Notes: a model not told the origin generated them from the letters alone. A DNA stretch of 64,000 nucleotides from Camarhynchus parvulus (GCF_901933205.1 NC_044590.1:14163501-14227500); one strand, 5' to 3'. Positions 11,801-25,258 are shown, counted from the first letter of the stretch. Numbers and translations are program-made.

Positions 11801-13246
11801 AGTGTTCCTTTACAACTCCAGAGTGAAGACCCTCAAAACAGGTGGCTTATGTGACTTTGTTTAAAAATATCTTTGCCACACCCTTTAAGGGCAACCTTCT
11901 GATGCCTCTGGCAACAAAGATGGCTCTGGGTAGAGAGCGTATTTAACTGAGCTGTTCTGCCAACACTCACTTTCCATGAGCCCTCACTTGACCTCACCCT
12001 ATTTACTCTGTGACTCCTCTTAAAGACTTTTTAAATCCCAAGAGAATTGGAAAAAGATCTGTTATTAGACTCCAGGTCTTCAGTGGTTCCTAATGTGATG
12101 CCCTGCCTTGCTACAGGGTTACTTTTAAATTCACAGAGCATGCGTCCTTTTTCTTACTATCACTTTCTTAAACTAAATAGAAACATAATTTTCCATTCAA
12201 CTGCCCATTCTACATACCCATTTTACATGTATCCCTAAGCAAGCAGCTTTGTTGTTTCTGGGTATTTTGGAGTGGAGAAGTAAAGATGATGACTTCCACA
12301 ATTTGGTAGAGGATGCCCATCTCTGAACCTATGGTAAAATAATCCAGGCGTGCTCTTCTTCCCCAGAACACTTTTTATCCCTAGAACTATGCTTTTGTAC
12401 TGCCTCTCAACTGGATTTTTTTTTTGTGATGATTGTAATAATTTCACATTTCCAGAATACACTTTGTGATGTTTTTTTTTATTCACAGAGGAATCTTCTA
12501 TAAATTACATTTCATACAGTCCTTCAGCATCAGCTGGAGCAGGGAGTCTTGGTCCATGTGTCTAACTACTGTCAAATAGAAGGTCAGGAGAAAAAAAAAT
12601 GTTTAAAAACTCCCCAGAGAGCTGCAGAGACTAACAGAGTGCACTTATAATTGTAAGACCCCATTCTAGGGCAAAACCAAGGTCAGGGTGGGCCTTAATG
12701 GTGTGGTGTGTTTCCTTAACTTAAAATTCTTTTGTTTCATTTATAGTCTCAGCTTGAATGCCAAGTTTTTATTCAGGATTTGGTGGAAAACACCACCAGG
12801 AGGGGGGAGGCAAAGCAGCTCCTGCCCCTGTTACTCGAAGAGCTCCCTCCCCCAGACTGCTGAGCCTGTGGGATGCCCTGGCTGCTCCAGCCCATGAGGC
12901 TCACACAGCACCCTGGATCCTCTGCAAGCCCCCCAGCAAAGCTGGGTGCACAGGCACGTGAAGGGACAGTTAACCAACTCCCCTGGCACATGCATGGGAG
13001 CTGAGGAGCAGGGAAATTCAGCAGTGTTTGCCCCACACCTGCTTAGGGCAAGGCCAGCAGGACTGCCTATGGTGAGCCAGGGACAAAACCTGCAGCCTCA
13101 CCTGCCTGCAACAGGTACCTGCAAGGGGAATAACAGCAGAAAAGAGGGAACTGCAAACAGAAGGTGGAGAGGAGAAGTAGCAACATCTGCTGCCCCACAA
13201 AGGAAGCGCTGATTTACACAGCTTATGCACTTTCAGCAGCAGCAGT

Positions 13247-13272
13247 AGTAATAATAATAATAATTAATAATA
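13247..13272. repeat. Short TAA microsatellite
   Basis: Several AAT/TAA units preceded by a short CAG run (cagcagcagtag). Low-copy simple repeat in intron 2. Confidence 0.8.
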
Positions 13273-15900
13273 TCTGTGAGAGACAGGAGCAGAGAAGCTC
13301 CTCTGGCCCCACATGGTAGGAGTCACATGCCAGCACTGCCAGGAGATGCGATGGGGATGAAGGAGATGTTGCATCCACACTGCTGGGTGTTGGAGCCTGA
13401 TCCATATCCAAACCCTGCACTGTCCCATGAGTTTGGGTGCAGGAAGGAGAAAAGACTAAAAGTTTCATGCCTAGCACATAATCCATCCTGCAGGCTTTCC
13501 TCTCCAAGAGCAGTGTGGCTCTTTCCCAGCAGGGCAAAGCTCTGCCCTAGCCTCAGGATCTGAATGGCAGCTCTGTCTAGTAAGAAGGCCACAGATGAGC
13601 TCTTCCAATGGTCACAACACCAAGAGCAGATCCACCTCCTCTGGCAAGCAGGCTCAGATGACATCCACACAACACAGCCTCACCAGGCAGTGCGACCACA
13701 GCCAGCAGCACATGCCACCTTGCTCCCAGCTGCTAGGACCAGTCAAGCCCTGTTTGCTGCATGCTTGGCCAAGCTTTCCTGCAGCGCATCAGGAGAGCTC
13801 TGCAGAAGCCTGCATTTGGGTCTAGGGCATGTATCAAACCCCACAGAGATCTGTTCTGTATGAGGAGTGTCCACAGGGACCCTGACTGCAGGGGTCATAA
13901 AGGTTTCCATGCTCTTTAGGCAGGGACTGATGCCTGGGGGTTGCCCACCCCCCCCCAGCACTAACCAAAGCCACCAGCCAGCCTACCACTGCAGGATGGG
14001 CAGCACGACACAGTTCTGCCTTCCTGAGATGGTCAGGCTGGCCCCTCCAGCCCAGTCTATCCACACAGCTGGTTGCAGAGCCCAACAGGAGCAGAACAGG
14101 CAGCTTCTTTGACACAGAGGGTTTTGGCAGGCTGGTGAGCCAAACACTCCAGCAGCCCCATCCCCACCAGCGCTGTGTACAGCATGGGCTGTTGTGCTCA
14201 GGTTCACAGTGTCTGCACCCCTTGTTTCCAGTTCTTAATCCGATACAACAAGAAGCTAAAAATATACAAGTGCCACCTTCCATCATGTCTCTGAGCAGGC
14301 TCTGCAGTCACCGTGGCATGAGTGCAGTGGAGGTGGGGCCTGGCTCTGTTCCCAAGATGCTCCACCACAATGCAGCTCTCAACAACTACAGCTCCGAAGC
14401 TCTGTCCGGCGACAGGGCCAGCCCTGGCAGGGGGCACACGTGTGCCCACCATCCTAGCAGAGGGAATGGGTGGAGCAGAGGGCAATGCTGCTGCCCTGGG
14501 CTGTCCAGGCTGTCCTCCCCACGCAGGACGAAAACCTGTGCAGCCCTTGGAGCTTGGGGAAGACCCAGCACTTGTGGCTGTGTGTGCAGGAGAAGGGCAC
14601 CCTGGCAGCTCACTGCTCCCCCACCCTTCACCCTTACAGAGTGAGTGCCCAAAACTCCACCCCAGCATTACGGGGTCATCAGACCTGACAGTGTCACCAT
14701 GACAAAAAAGGCCACAGGCAGCCTGGGACAGAGCTACAAGTGCCCTCGGGCTTGGACAGCCCTGCCCCTGGTGCTGCTCCCACTGCTCAGGAGCCTGCCA
14801 CAGCCTCTGGGAACTCTGGTAAAAACCCCCAACTGCATTTGCAGGATATGAGACAGCAAAGCTCACTTTCACATAAACAGACCCATAAAATTCAGGAAAG
14901 TCCTTCATTTTATGCAGTGAGGGCTTGAAGCAAAGGCAAGCAGAGCTCCCCCAGATGCTCCCAGGGTCTCCCTCTTGCAAGGGCTGCCCACCCAGCAGCC
15001 ACAAGATACCTGCAGCCCTGGTCTGTTCCCAATGCCTCCCACTGCTATCTGCAGACTGCAGGGGATCCAGCCATTCCTGCCACTCCCAAGCCCAGGATGG
15101 AAAGTCAGAAGACCCCTCCAGGAGAAGGCTAAAGGGTCACAGGACTTTCCACCTCTCTGTCTCAATGCAATTCTGCTCTGCTCTCACAGTCCATGCAGGA
15201 TGGGAGCATTTTCATGGCTGTAGAATAAGGAGATTTAGAGGCACTGTGGGATAACTGCATTTATTTTATTCATTATTTCTCTGGCTATTTAACAAGTCAG
15301 AGTTTGGAAGAAATAAAGAATAGAAAAGACCCTTCAATGCCCAGGGACAAGCAGGACAGGAGAGACAGTCCAGGGAATGATGGTGCTGAGCCCTCAAAGG
15401 AAATCCATCACTTGTCATTGCTTTCGGGGGTAACCAGGCAGTCCTGTCCCACCTCCACCAGCAGACAAGGCACCCTGGCATGAAAACTTGTGTCATGAGA
15501 CAAGTGACAGGTTTCACAAGTTAGTCACAGCTTGATGACAAATGTACCAGATTTTTGTGCATCACTAAGGAAAAAGAGTTGTGGAAACACAGCCCCTGCC
15601 TTTGCTAACAACAACCCCTCACACGAGTGAACCAGCTGGCAGTGCCCTGTAACCCAACCCATCATAATTTGCACAGGAACAGAAGCACTGCTACAGGGGG
15701 CACCAAGGGAGCACCGAGAGGAGCTCCTCCCCAGACATCCCACTTTGAGACCCCATCTCTCCAGCCGAGATTCCTAATCCACTGGCAGTGAACACAGGGA
15801 AGACAAAGCACTGGCCTAGGACAGCCAAGGACCAGGGAAAGGAGAGAGTACATCCAGTATTTTTTCCCAAAGGCAGTTGACAGTTCCCCTGCTGTCACCA

Positions 15901-16267
15901 TGATATTTTCTGGAAAATCCCTTTGCCAGGACTTCTTCTCCTGGCAAAATGAGAAGCCTCAGCCTCTCCATGTTTTGCTCCCCTGGAATGTGATTTGGAG
16001 AATTGTTTACTCAGCACGTGAATTGTTTTTAATTAATGACCAATCCTAGTGCAGCTGTGTCGGGACTCTGGTCACTCACAAGTTTTTATTATCATTCTTG
16101 TTCTAGCCTTCTGATGTCTCCTTTCTCTTTCTTTAGTACAATTTTAGAATATGGTTTTCTTTTAATATAATATAATATCATAATATAATATATGAGCCTT
16201 CTGAGAACTTGGAGCCAATTCTCATCTCTCACCTTGTCCTGGGGACTCTCACATCAACACCGCAACA
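15901..16267 (+). mobile_element. Solo LTR (ERV class II-like)
   Basis: The segment begins about TGATATTTTC and ends GCAACA, with a T-rich/AT-rich centre containing an AATATAATATAATATCA run (16,163-16,190) and a final TTGTCCTGGGGACTCTC. This matches, from memory, a common passerine solo LTR type. No primer site or polypurine tract adjoins it and no target duplication is apparent, so boundaries are approximate. It lies in CHD6 intron 2, antisense to the gene. Confidence 0.55.
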
Positions 16268-18158
16268 CCCTGCCATCCTCCACCAGTATGAAGGATACCA
16301 GCATTTTGCCAATCTTTTCATCCATGGGCCTGATCCTACACACCTTATGATGACCAACATGGAGTTTCTGCAGGTGAGAGGCTGCCAGGGAAACATATGA
16401 CTTTTGAGAGCCTTAGAACCACATAAGCATCTCATCTTCTCCAGAGAGACTGTTCAATGGAAGGCAACAGCCCCTCTTGGTGCCATGAGAAGTCTGTTTA
16501 CAAGGTGTGGGCACTCCTTAGCTCAGGTGTCCAGAGTGATGTGGAAGGCCACCCCTTGCGAGGTTTGCCCCCAGTGCTGCTTATCTGAGCATGACAGGGA
16601 GCCACCTACCCCTTCACCACCTCAACCAGGCACCCAGAATGCCTGCAGGAGCCCTGCTTGGCCAGGCTTTCTTCCAAACACTGAATTTGGGAATGCTGCA
16701 CCCCACCTCATGACATGCTGCAAGGTTCGTCCTACACTGCTGCTGGCTTAGAGATCTCAGGAGATGAGCAGCTGGAACACTCTATCCCGCCTTCCTCACA
16801 CCACATGCCTTTATCTCTCTCTCAGATTTTATCTGCAGCAATAGCTATAGAAAACAATTTTCAGCTGAGCACTCTAAAATCTCCCAATGGTGGGGAAGGA
16901 TGGTTTTGCCATGCTTAAACCCCATGTCATTTCAGTAATCCCACTCCAGAGCAACCAAACATGCTATATTAGCCCAACGAGTGGCATGAATTTCTTACCT
17001 GGGCTTTGCTATCAGAGGAGGGAGATCACCAACCCACACCCCAAAGCATCCTGCTCTCCTCCAGAGGCCTTTGCTCTGCCCTATCAGGAGCAATCCAGCC
17101 ATGCTGGTACACAAGACCTTCCATGATCCCTTGCTCCTCTTCCTCACTTTGAGGCTGGTTCTGCTTCTTCACATTATCTTCAGGACACACTGCTAAACTC
17201 ATTACTTCCTACAGTACTGGTGCTCTGAACACACACCATTCAATATCTGCAGCATTTGCCTCGCTGGAAGCCCAGAACAGCACACTGACCTCTTCAAAAC
17301 ACTTCCTTCCCTTCCTCCTCCCATTAACCTGCCATGGCAGTGTGATCTGGGCTGCCCTGAGTATCACATGCTGTTCAGCACTGGTTAGAAATGGCACAGG
17401 CTTGTGCTCTCAAGCAGATTTATCCCTTTGCTCAGTGTTCACTTGAATGGTTTCCTATTAAAAGCAGCGCCGACACAAATTAGCTCCAGGCAGACCAGTT
17501 TGTTTTATACCTCCAGCCATATTTCAGCCCCACAGGCAGAGTGGCTCTCCATGCATGTAACAGGTCCTTTCCCGTCAGCAGAGTGCCACCAGTCAGGCTC
17601 TTCCCCTGCACACACTTAATACAGAGACCACTGGCTCATAAACCTCCTCTGGGAGCAGCAGGCTGTTATGATCCAATGCAGCAATCCAGAAATGACAGCT
17701 TTGTGAGATGGGATTTCTTCTGAGTAAGGGAAGAAAATTCCCCCCTGTCCAAGCTCTCACAGCTCCCAGACATGATGTTCCTGAATCTCCCAGCTGGTAT
17801 TAGTCTTGGTGTATCATGTTAGCAGCAGCAATCACAGCAAACATGTGGCTTTTTAAGGAGATTACAGCAAGAACCAATATTGTGGACTTTGAGACTAAAA
17901 GAAGGGCTGCTCCTCCACTGGGGCAGCATCAAGAGCACTTCCACTGCTGAAGATAAACCCCACTTTGTCCAATGGTCCCATCAGGCCCACCCACTCTGGG
18001 GTACAGCTCATGTCCTTGAAATTTGACCTGAGCTGCACCCCTGCCTGGAAATTCAAGACAACACTTGCCCACCACACATCAGTTGCAACAATTTCCACAT
18101 GGGACACGGTCCTCAGGCCTTGACAGCTGAATTGGGAGAAGGAGAGAGGGTCACAAAC

Positions 18159-18214
18159 CTGCTTTTCTTTTTTCTGTATTTTCATTATCATCAAATCTGG
18201 GATGAATGTTATTT
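18159..18214 (-). CDS. CHD6: CHD6 exon 2, start codon exon (residues 1-11)
   Basis: A 56-base exon on the minus strand, bounded by acceptor TTGCAG (complement of 18,215-18,220) and donor CAG|GTTTGT (GT complements 18,157-18,158). It has 23 bases of 5'UTR, then ATG at 18,189-18,191 and a second in-frame ATG at 18,183-18,185. The encoded start is M-I-M-K-I-Q-K-K-E-K-Q. As I recall, human CHD6 begins M-K-M-K-I-Q-K-K-E-K-Q, differing only at residue 2, and also splices after the glutamine. Which ATG is used cannot be decided from sequence; the conserved double methionine suggests both are tolerated. No in-frame ATG lies upstream within the exon. The lysine-rich start fits a nuclear protein. Confidence 0.92.
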
Positions 18215-19034
18215 CTGCAAGACACAACACAAAAAAAATTCACAATGATGAGACTGCTGAATCTCCATCCTTCTATTCATCCCTCCAGAAGGCTGATCCA
18301 ACCCCAGGGCTGCTCAGAGCAACAAAGCTGCCAGAATGAAACTCTCAGGGACAAGCTTGGGGATATCTGCTCTGCTGAGCCACGGCAAGAGCCCAGCCAC
18401 AGTTATCACCACAGCTCAGCTGCCTGAAACCCACCAGCCAAGACCAATATGGCAGCCACAGTCTCAGCAAGAAGCAGCACGTCTGGGGTTTGCACAGAAC
18501 ACACTCCAGCTCCTCAGAGCCCCAGGAACAGCCCAGGCCCTGCTGAGAGATTTGTTGGACACTGCCAGCCCTGCAGCAGCAGAGGGAAGTAAACAAACCA
18601 GCCTCTGCCAAGCTGCAATGACAGCAGCAACAGACTGGAGAGGATGCGGGAACTTGCTGTGGGCTGCTCCCTATGACCGTGACCATGGAACAGCTGCTAT
18701 GGGGACAAAGATGGGCCAAGCAAGGAGGAGAAGAGCCATGTCTCCCCTTAAGCAGCCCCAGGTGCAGTGCTGGGGCTGGGCTGGCTGTGTCCCCAGGCCT
18801 GTGCCCCCACAGCGGGGAGGACCCTGCATGAGTGGCACCCACCTTGTAGCCTACAGGGAGGATGGGCTGAGGGAGGGGTCATTTCCAAGCAAGTCCCCCA
18901 CAGCACGCCTGATCAGAGGGGCTGCAGCTGCAAGTCCAGCTCTTAGCAGCACCTTAGTGCCAGGGGCAAACCAGGTCCCCATACTTTTCTCCCCAGTGGA
19001 TCAATGAGGGGTCTGTGGCAATGCAGCACCAGGA

Positions 19035-19381
19035 TGTGACAGCTACAGCTGATCTGAAGCTGCACAGATAAATTGGCCATAACAGACACCAACTCAACCA
19101 GCCTAAGTTTGTTAGAGAATTGAAGTAAACAAGTCCTCGGGTATGATAATGATAGGTCGGATTCAAATTCAAACAGGAGACCCCAGCCAATCCCATTTAA
19201 TTACGAATGCAGACATATCATCGGCCAGTGAGCTGGGTGGTGTTGAGATCCCAACCAATCAGGTGTGTAGGCACAGGAAATTTGAAGCCCCTATAAAAGG
19301 GGGCGCCCGACAATAAACTTTGGCTGCTGTCGCATGAATTTTGGTGTGTTCTGTCACATGCCTGTCTCCAAAACTGCGACA
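19035..19381 (+). repeat. 5' LTR of the class II ERV-like element
   Basis: Begins TGTGACAGC and ends GCGACA. It contains an inverted-CCAAT-type region (CCAACCAATCAGG near 19,249), a TATA box (TATAAAA at 19,292-19,298), a poly(A) signal AATAAA at 19,312-19,317, and then the presumed R region. The AATAAA lies before the expected RNA start, so only the 3' LTR copy would be in the transcript, as in avian leukosis-type LTRs. Confidence 0.9.
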
Positions 19382-21060
19382 AGTGGTGACCTCTGACATG
19401 ATACCACAGCTGCCATGGGTAGAGCAGGAAGAGAGGGCAGCAGGGAAAGATGCCTGCAGCCTGTGGAGCTGCAGAGAGCAGTGAGCAGAGCCACTGTATT
19501 CCCAGTGGAGCAGCAGGTATAGCTTCGAGCAGCACGGAAGCTGTGAAGAGCGATGGGGAAAGCCTCATTGGTCCGGACCCTTTGTAAATAGAAGAGGTCG
19601 CCAGGAAACATGGGAGCATGAGGTTCAGTGGAAGAAGACCCTGTGGTAAAGGTATGGACCCTCTTTTTATCTGAATGAGGGCTAAATTTTGTGGAACAGG
19701 CTCTGGAAGCTGTTATGGATGTTATAAAGCCCTGGGAGACTGGTGGAACAAGCTCTGGAAACTGCTACAGACACTGTGGATGTTATAAGGCCTTAGAGAC
19801 TTGTACTGGATTTGCTGAGACAGTTAAAAGATGAGTCGGACGATGGTGGTGGGGACGCTGCAGGCTCCGCCCACTCAGGCATGCACAAGGACAGGGCACT
19901 GGGCGAGCAGCGGGAGGCAGGGGTGCCACACCAGATGCGTGGGACAGGAGGGCGGGCAAGGCAGCTGCGTCGTGCTGTGAAACCACGCCACAGCGCGAGG
20001 CCGCCCTGTGCCGGGACGCCTCACCAGTGGAGAGCGCCACAGCCGAGCGCTGCGATGTCGCACCGAGACGCTGCAAAGCCACGTCGAGCTATGGAACCTC
20101 GTCTGCCACTGAGCCCTGCTGTGCCGCCGTGTCAGGCGAGCACTCTGCAGCCATGCCTGACACACTGGCTCTACAGCCGCACCGCAGCAGCCCTGCAGCC
20201 ACCCCAAATGCACACCGACAGGTCCTTCACCATACAGATGTGCTTGGAGCGCCTCCTCCCAGGGCTGATTGGCTGGCTTGCCTCTGAAACTGCACCTATG
20301 ACCCAGATTCCATTGGGCTTGCCCACTAACCACTGCGACCCATGGGCGAACCCTGGAGATACATCACCACAGATACCCATACCCATGGCCCATGGACGCC
20401 ATTCCAACGTCCTTCCCAGAAGTAGCGGCAGGACGGAGGATCCCAAAGTCCCCGTGCTGCGAGCATTGCCGTCGCCACTACCAGAGCTGCAACCACCCCT
20501 TGTACACATGCTGGTAGGGGACTCGACACACACACAAGAGATGATGCCTTTGCTGCTACCGAGTCAGCGCTGTGCTGCAGTTTTCCATATGACCCTGGTG
20601 GGTCCAGCCGCACCGAGTGATGCAATCTTGGGGAGCCCTGAACAGCCACCACTGCACTGGGACCAGGGGAGCCCGGTGGGCGGGAGACAGCGAGCTTCTC
20701 CTGCCCTCTGTGCAGCACACCTTCGCGGTCAGAGGCTGTGCTGCCAGCCCCGCGCGGGGGGACCGTGCAGCTCCGATCTGCCGCTCCAGCCAGCTGCTGC
20801 TGACGAGCCAGTGCTGTGACTGGGGTCTCCATCCCGGCCGGCACAGAGGCCGCTCCAGCCGCAGCCGCAATCCCATTCCTGCGGCCTGCAGCAGCAAGAA
20901 GAGGCAGCAGCACAGCCGAGTGGCCACAACTGTGTTGGGGAGACCCCGAGACTGAGGGGGGCAGCAGGCAGGGCCATCCAGCCGCTGCAGCCCGGTGTAG
21001 CCGTGGCTGTGCAGATGCCCAGCATGCAAGGCAAGCCCAGAAAGTCTACCCACAGAACTG
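19382..21060 (+). other. GC-rich 5' leader region of the ERV-like element
   Basis: Downstream of the primer site lies a leader with a short local duplication (about 19,690-19,743 and 19,744-19,803, both containing ggatgttata) and a short frame starting ATGGGG at 19,552 that stops after 12 codons. From about 19,812 to 20,819 one plus-strand frame stays open for 335 codons. Its product is rich in proline, alanine and arginine and shows no retroviral motif, zinc knuckle or protease signature. The opposite strand also has long open frames here, so base composition is the likelier cause. If the short ATGGGG frame was once a gag start, it is broken; I do not call a gene. Confidence 0.5.
19384..19402 (+). 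other. Primer binding site, tRNA-Trp type
   Basis: TGGTGACCTCTGACATGAT starts two bases after the 5' LTR. It matches the avian alpharetrovirus tRNA-Trp primer site as I remember it, apart from changes expected from CpG decay and one extra base. Confidence 0.75.
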
Positions 21061-24000
21061 AGAAACATTAAAAAGCTCCTTTGGTAAGGTTTTCAGGAAT
21101 CAGACAGGACAAATGGTTGCCATGGAGACAAGTGCCCATCCTAATAATGATTTTTGTATATACCTACAACAGCTTTAGTCTTCATGTTATGATTGGCAGC
21201 ACTGGATCCTTTCCTTTCAAATGTGTATTAGAATTTCAGCAGAAAACGGTGTAATATTTAATGATCGTAGTTCAACTTAATAATTCTCTTCCATATAAGA
21301 CTCACAGTAATTTTCCAGGTTGTTTTTACCCTCCAAAGAAAAAGAAGCATTAAAGTATTTATTTTTCTCTTCCAAAAATCTTACCGTTTCAGTTATGGGA
21401 TTTCCAAATCTAAATTAAGTTTTGCTCATTAAAAATTGTGCAAATATTTTATTCAATGATGGGGGCTGTTGGCTATTTTTAGTTTATATGACAATTATCA
21501 AATCTATAGTAAACCAGCCAGACTGACAATATAAAGCTCTAAAGCTTAGAAGCCTATTGAGACAACACCAAAAGGGAACCTATGGAATATACTTGTAAGT
21601 GGAAAGCTTTATTATAAAGCTTAGAAGTTTGGAATGTTTTTCTCCGACTCTTCAGAGTAAACTGTTTCCAAAAAGGAGTCATACTGATACATACACTATA
21701 TTCATACAATATTCAGGGTAATATTTACCTGGACTTCATCACCTTACAGTACTGTTGTAAGATACAGATGATAAAACCCTATATCTGACTGGACATACTT
21801 TGCAATAACTCTGGATAATGGCAACATAACACTTAGTTTTGTCACCCTCAATTTGATAAATAATCCTTCAAGAAAAAAAAAATACCATGCAAAGTAAATA
21901 CCAAGGTACAGATTTCTAAATCCCTGTATTGTGCCATATGTCCCCTGCAACTAATGTCAGCCTGCTAAGATAGCCTAGTATGGAGTCCCAAAACTATAAA
22001 TCATGGAAGTATAAAAACTTTTCATAGAATGAAAGTCTGAAATAAGTCCGGAATAGAAAAGACTGCTTTGTTCTTGAATTCAACCTTTTCTATTACATTT
22101 ATGCAATTCCTATAGTTATTATCCTTAAAGGTCTTGTAAAATTCTTAGTATTTCAAAATCATGAATCAGAACATAAGATGATTACACAGGAGACATAAAT
22201 TGTTGAATTTTTCTTTCTATCTGCGCAACACAAATATTCAGCATAGGGGATTAAAATTCATTACAGATTTAAAATTAGATCAAATAGAATTTATTCCAGT
22301 CTTGTCATCTCTGGATTGCAGTGTTTGAAGTTTTAGTGGGGAAGACACTAGTGTGTTGCTTTAAAGGAGGTATTCTTGCTAAGAGTAAAGATGATGCCTT
22401 TATTCCAACCATATTACTAATATTTGAATACTTTAATTTCCACCATATATATAATATTTCCCAGTGATGGACCTTCTATAAATAGTTATCCTGTGTTTCA
22501 GAAGTACTGAGCTTTATTATAAATTCAATTTACCCTGTCAGTGACCCAACCAATTGCCCAGTGAAAAGAGGTGGCATATATAGTATTGCCAGTCCTTTTG
22601 TGACAGCCTCCTGCTACTTTCCTGCATCAGACATAAGGCAACTTCACTGAGACATAAACTTTCTTAATATTTATGACATTTTAGAATTCAAAGACACTGT
22701 TTGTTTGAAACGTCCCCAAAAGAACACTTAAAGCTCACGAAAGCAAACACAGAGGTACTAATCTAGGAGAGAAGGTGTTTGGGCAATTGGATAACAGGTT
22801 GCATGTTTACATGTCTGAGTGGATTTATTATGTTTGTGCTCACCTTGTTTGAGACAATGAGCACAATGTGACCTGTGCATATCTGGCACCATGGTTTAAG
22901 ATTATATGCCTTGAAGGTGCAATGCTTTATTTGTAATCAAAAGGGAAATGTACCTAAATTTATAACAGTTACCTTGCAAATAGACTGATACAGAAACTTA
23001 ATAACTTTAAGGAGTAAAATCCCAAGGTTATAAGGAAAATGTACATATGCTTTTCATTGCTTTATAGAATCCTCTTTGACATGATTTGATTTTTCTGAAA
23101 CTTGACTTGTAAACCTATAAATACATTCTAAGGGTCTTGCTAAATTTATTTCAAAGGTATCTGAGACAGCAGGAGTAGCAGTAACATTTTGCATTTCATT
23201 TCAACAATGATTGTTGGTTTTCTTTGTACATAACTCCTTAGGCTACTCATTTCTTCAAAGTATGATTTAATTTATACAGAGGAATGTTATTGTTGTAGTC
23301 TATAATTATTACCCAATATTTAGTTTTGCAAAATGAGTGCTCACGGAAGTGCTGATTTGACAATTTTAAGTACTGCAGCGTTAAAAGCAAACAGACCCAA
23401 ACCAAAATGGACACTTTATATTCACTTATCTAATGAGGTCCCATTAATTAGGGTAAACTGAAGCCAGGATCTGAAACCTTTTCTACCAGCTATTATGACC
23501 TGAAACCTTTTCTACCAGATATTATTGTCCATATTTAATTAAGCCAGCATTGTATTCACCACCTCTGCAAATGACAAGGATTATGTTAAAATTAATACCA
23601 ATTCCTCTGGCTTCTGGGGAGCCTGCAGTGTGTCATTTCTTACAGTGACTAACTCAGTACAATAGCTGTGTGAGTAACTTAATTCCCTCTGACATCAAGA
23701 AACAACTACATAGGTGTCTCTCTGGTCTGTAATGCTGCAAGCTACCTGCATTTATAGAGACAGATAACCCAACTGATTTTGCACTATGTTTTTGGTATTG
23801 TGACTATGCAAAGGGATTCTACAAACACAGCTAAATAATGTTGTTACCGTTATATATACCCATTAAATAATAAGCTAAGATCACACCCAAGTGAAGAGGC
23901 CTTCACAGGGGAAGTCCAAGGGCTCCACATATACACCATGGACCATCTGTGGGAACCCTGTAGTGACAATTCACTTGTGACTTCACTCAAGGATCTTGAG

Positions 24001-25258
24001 AATCAAATATTTTAAGGACATTACTAACACAAGAATGTGTCATTTTTAAGCATAAACCAGGATGTGACCTGAAAAACCTAACCAAGACACGGGGATGGTT
24101 CCTTTGATGGTTTTGAGTTGTCTTGTTCATGCCAAAAAAGTAAATGGCACTTTCAAAAGGGGACGTGTATATATATATATGTGCATTATTATAGTTATGT
24201 ACAGGCAATTTATAATATAATTCGTTATTTAGATAAGGATATATGACAAAGCCAGCTGTTCTATGAGTTATTACTGAAAGATTTATTTTTAGAATACGTT
24301 AGGGAAGCCCTCCCATCCTGGGTCTTGGCTCTGGCCAAGGCTGGCAGGGAAAGTATGCCAACAAACCCAGGTGTTTCTGTGCTAAAAGTGAAAGTAGGTC
24401 ACTTTGACTAGCTGCTTCTGCTTTGCAGAAGTTGGACCCCTTTCCTTTGAGGTAGACATGGAAGCCTAAACCAGAAAAGGCTCTCCAAGTCCCCATTGTG
24501 AAAAGGGGGCTCCTCAGACCCTGGATGATGACAGAGCATATAGGCAGTTGTAAATCTCACCTTTGTAATTTCATTCAAAAGTGCATGTTTTGTTAGTTGA
24601 ATTATATTCCTGTTAAGTTGTAAAAATAAAGAAAGAGGGGGAGTGTGGGGTGGATGTACACCTCCCCCTTAAAAGTCTTGGGTGTTCTCATGTTTTTCAA
24701 TCAAGCCATAACACGACCTAGCAAGCCAACAGTCGGAGGCAGAAGATTATCAACAATGGTAAGACAATCTACCTATCACCTTACTTGAACACCAAGATAA
24801 ACATTTGGGAGACATCAGTGACAGAAGAATGTGTGCTTTTAATCGAGATGGTTTTGAGTTGAATAGTTTATTGTTTGTAGTGTAAAGTTGTAATTTGTAA
24901 ATATATTTAAAGATATGAGGACTTAATGATATTAACTATTTAAGGAATGAATTGCAAACCCGAACTAAGACAAATTGTTTCTCCTTGGTTTTCTCAGGGA
25001 TCCAAAGTTGAAATGTTTCCTGTTTGTAGAGTTAAGTTGTAAAATTGTAACTTCTAAGTAACGAGCTTGCGGCCATTTTGAAATCTTGTATTGCTGGTGA
25101 TCCCCTCTGCTAGCTCCTAGATATGAATGCTACCACTGCTATGAGGAGCTGGGCTGGTCCAGTTGGGTGGAATCATCTGTGTCATCAGGCCATCTAGTCA
25201 TCCTGTCTGCAAAGGGCCCTTGCAGAAGGATGACAAAGAACACTTTGCATATTTAAAC
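21061..25258 (+). other. AT-rich noncoding interior of the ERV-like element
   Basis: About 4.2 kb of AT-rich DNA with stops in every frame and no reverse transcriptase, integrase or envelope motifs. It has a 29-base tandem duplication at 23,471-23,528, a TA microsatellite at 24,167-24,180, a second purine tract at about 24,629-24,645, and related segments near 24,017-24,120 and 24,810-24,861. It could be decayed viral sequence, captured host sequence, or a mixture. Confidence 0.6.
23471..23528. repeat. 29-bp tandem duplication
   Basis: CTGAAACCTTTTCTACCAG followed by C/A-TATTAT occurs twice in tandem (23,471-23,499 and 23,500-23,528) with few mismatches. A simple replication-slippage duplication inside the ERV interior. 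Confidence 0.9.

Larger units (their letters stand above)
8917..18158. other. CHD6 intron 2
   Basis: A 9.2-kb intron with donor CAG|GTTTGT and acceptor TCTCCGCAG. It contains a CR1-like fragment near 9.34-9.66 kb, a possible ancient LINE piece near 11.56-11.80 kb, a short TAA-type microsatellite at 13,247-13,272 and an LTR at 15.9-16.27 kb. The remainder shows no recognisable coding or RNA genes. Confidence 0.6.

Noticed and set aside
14204..15004. 266-codon minus-strand frame in intron 2
   Set aside because: No recognisable domain, no splice-consistent neighbours and no match to CHD6 expected between exons 2 and 3.
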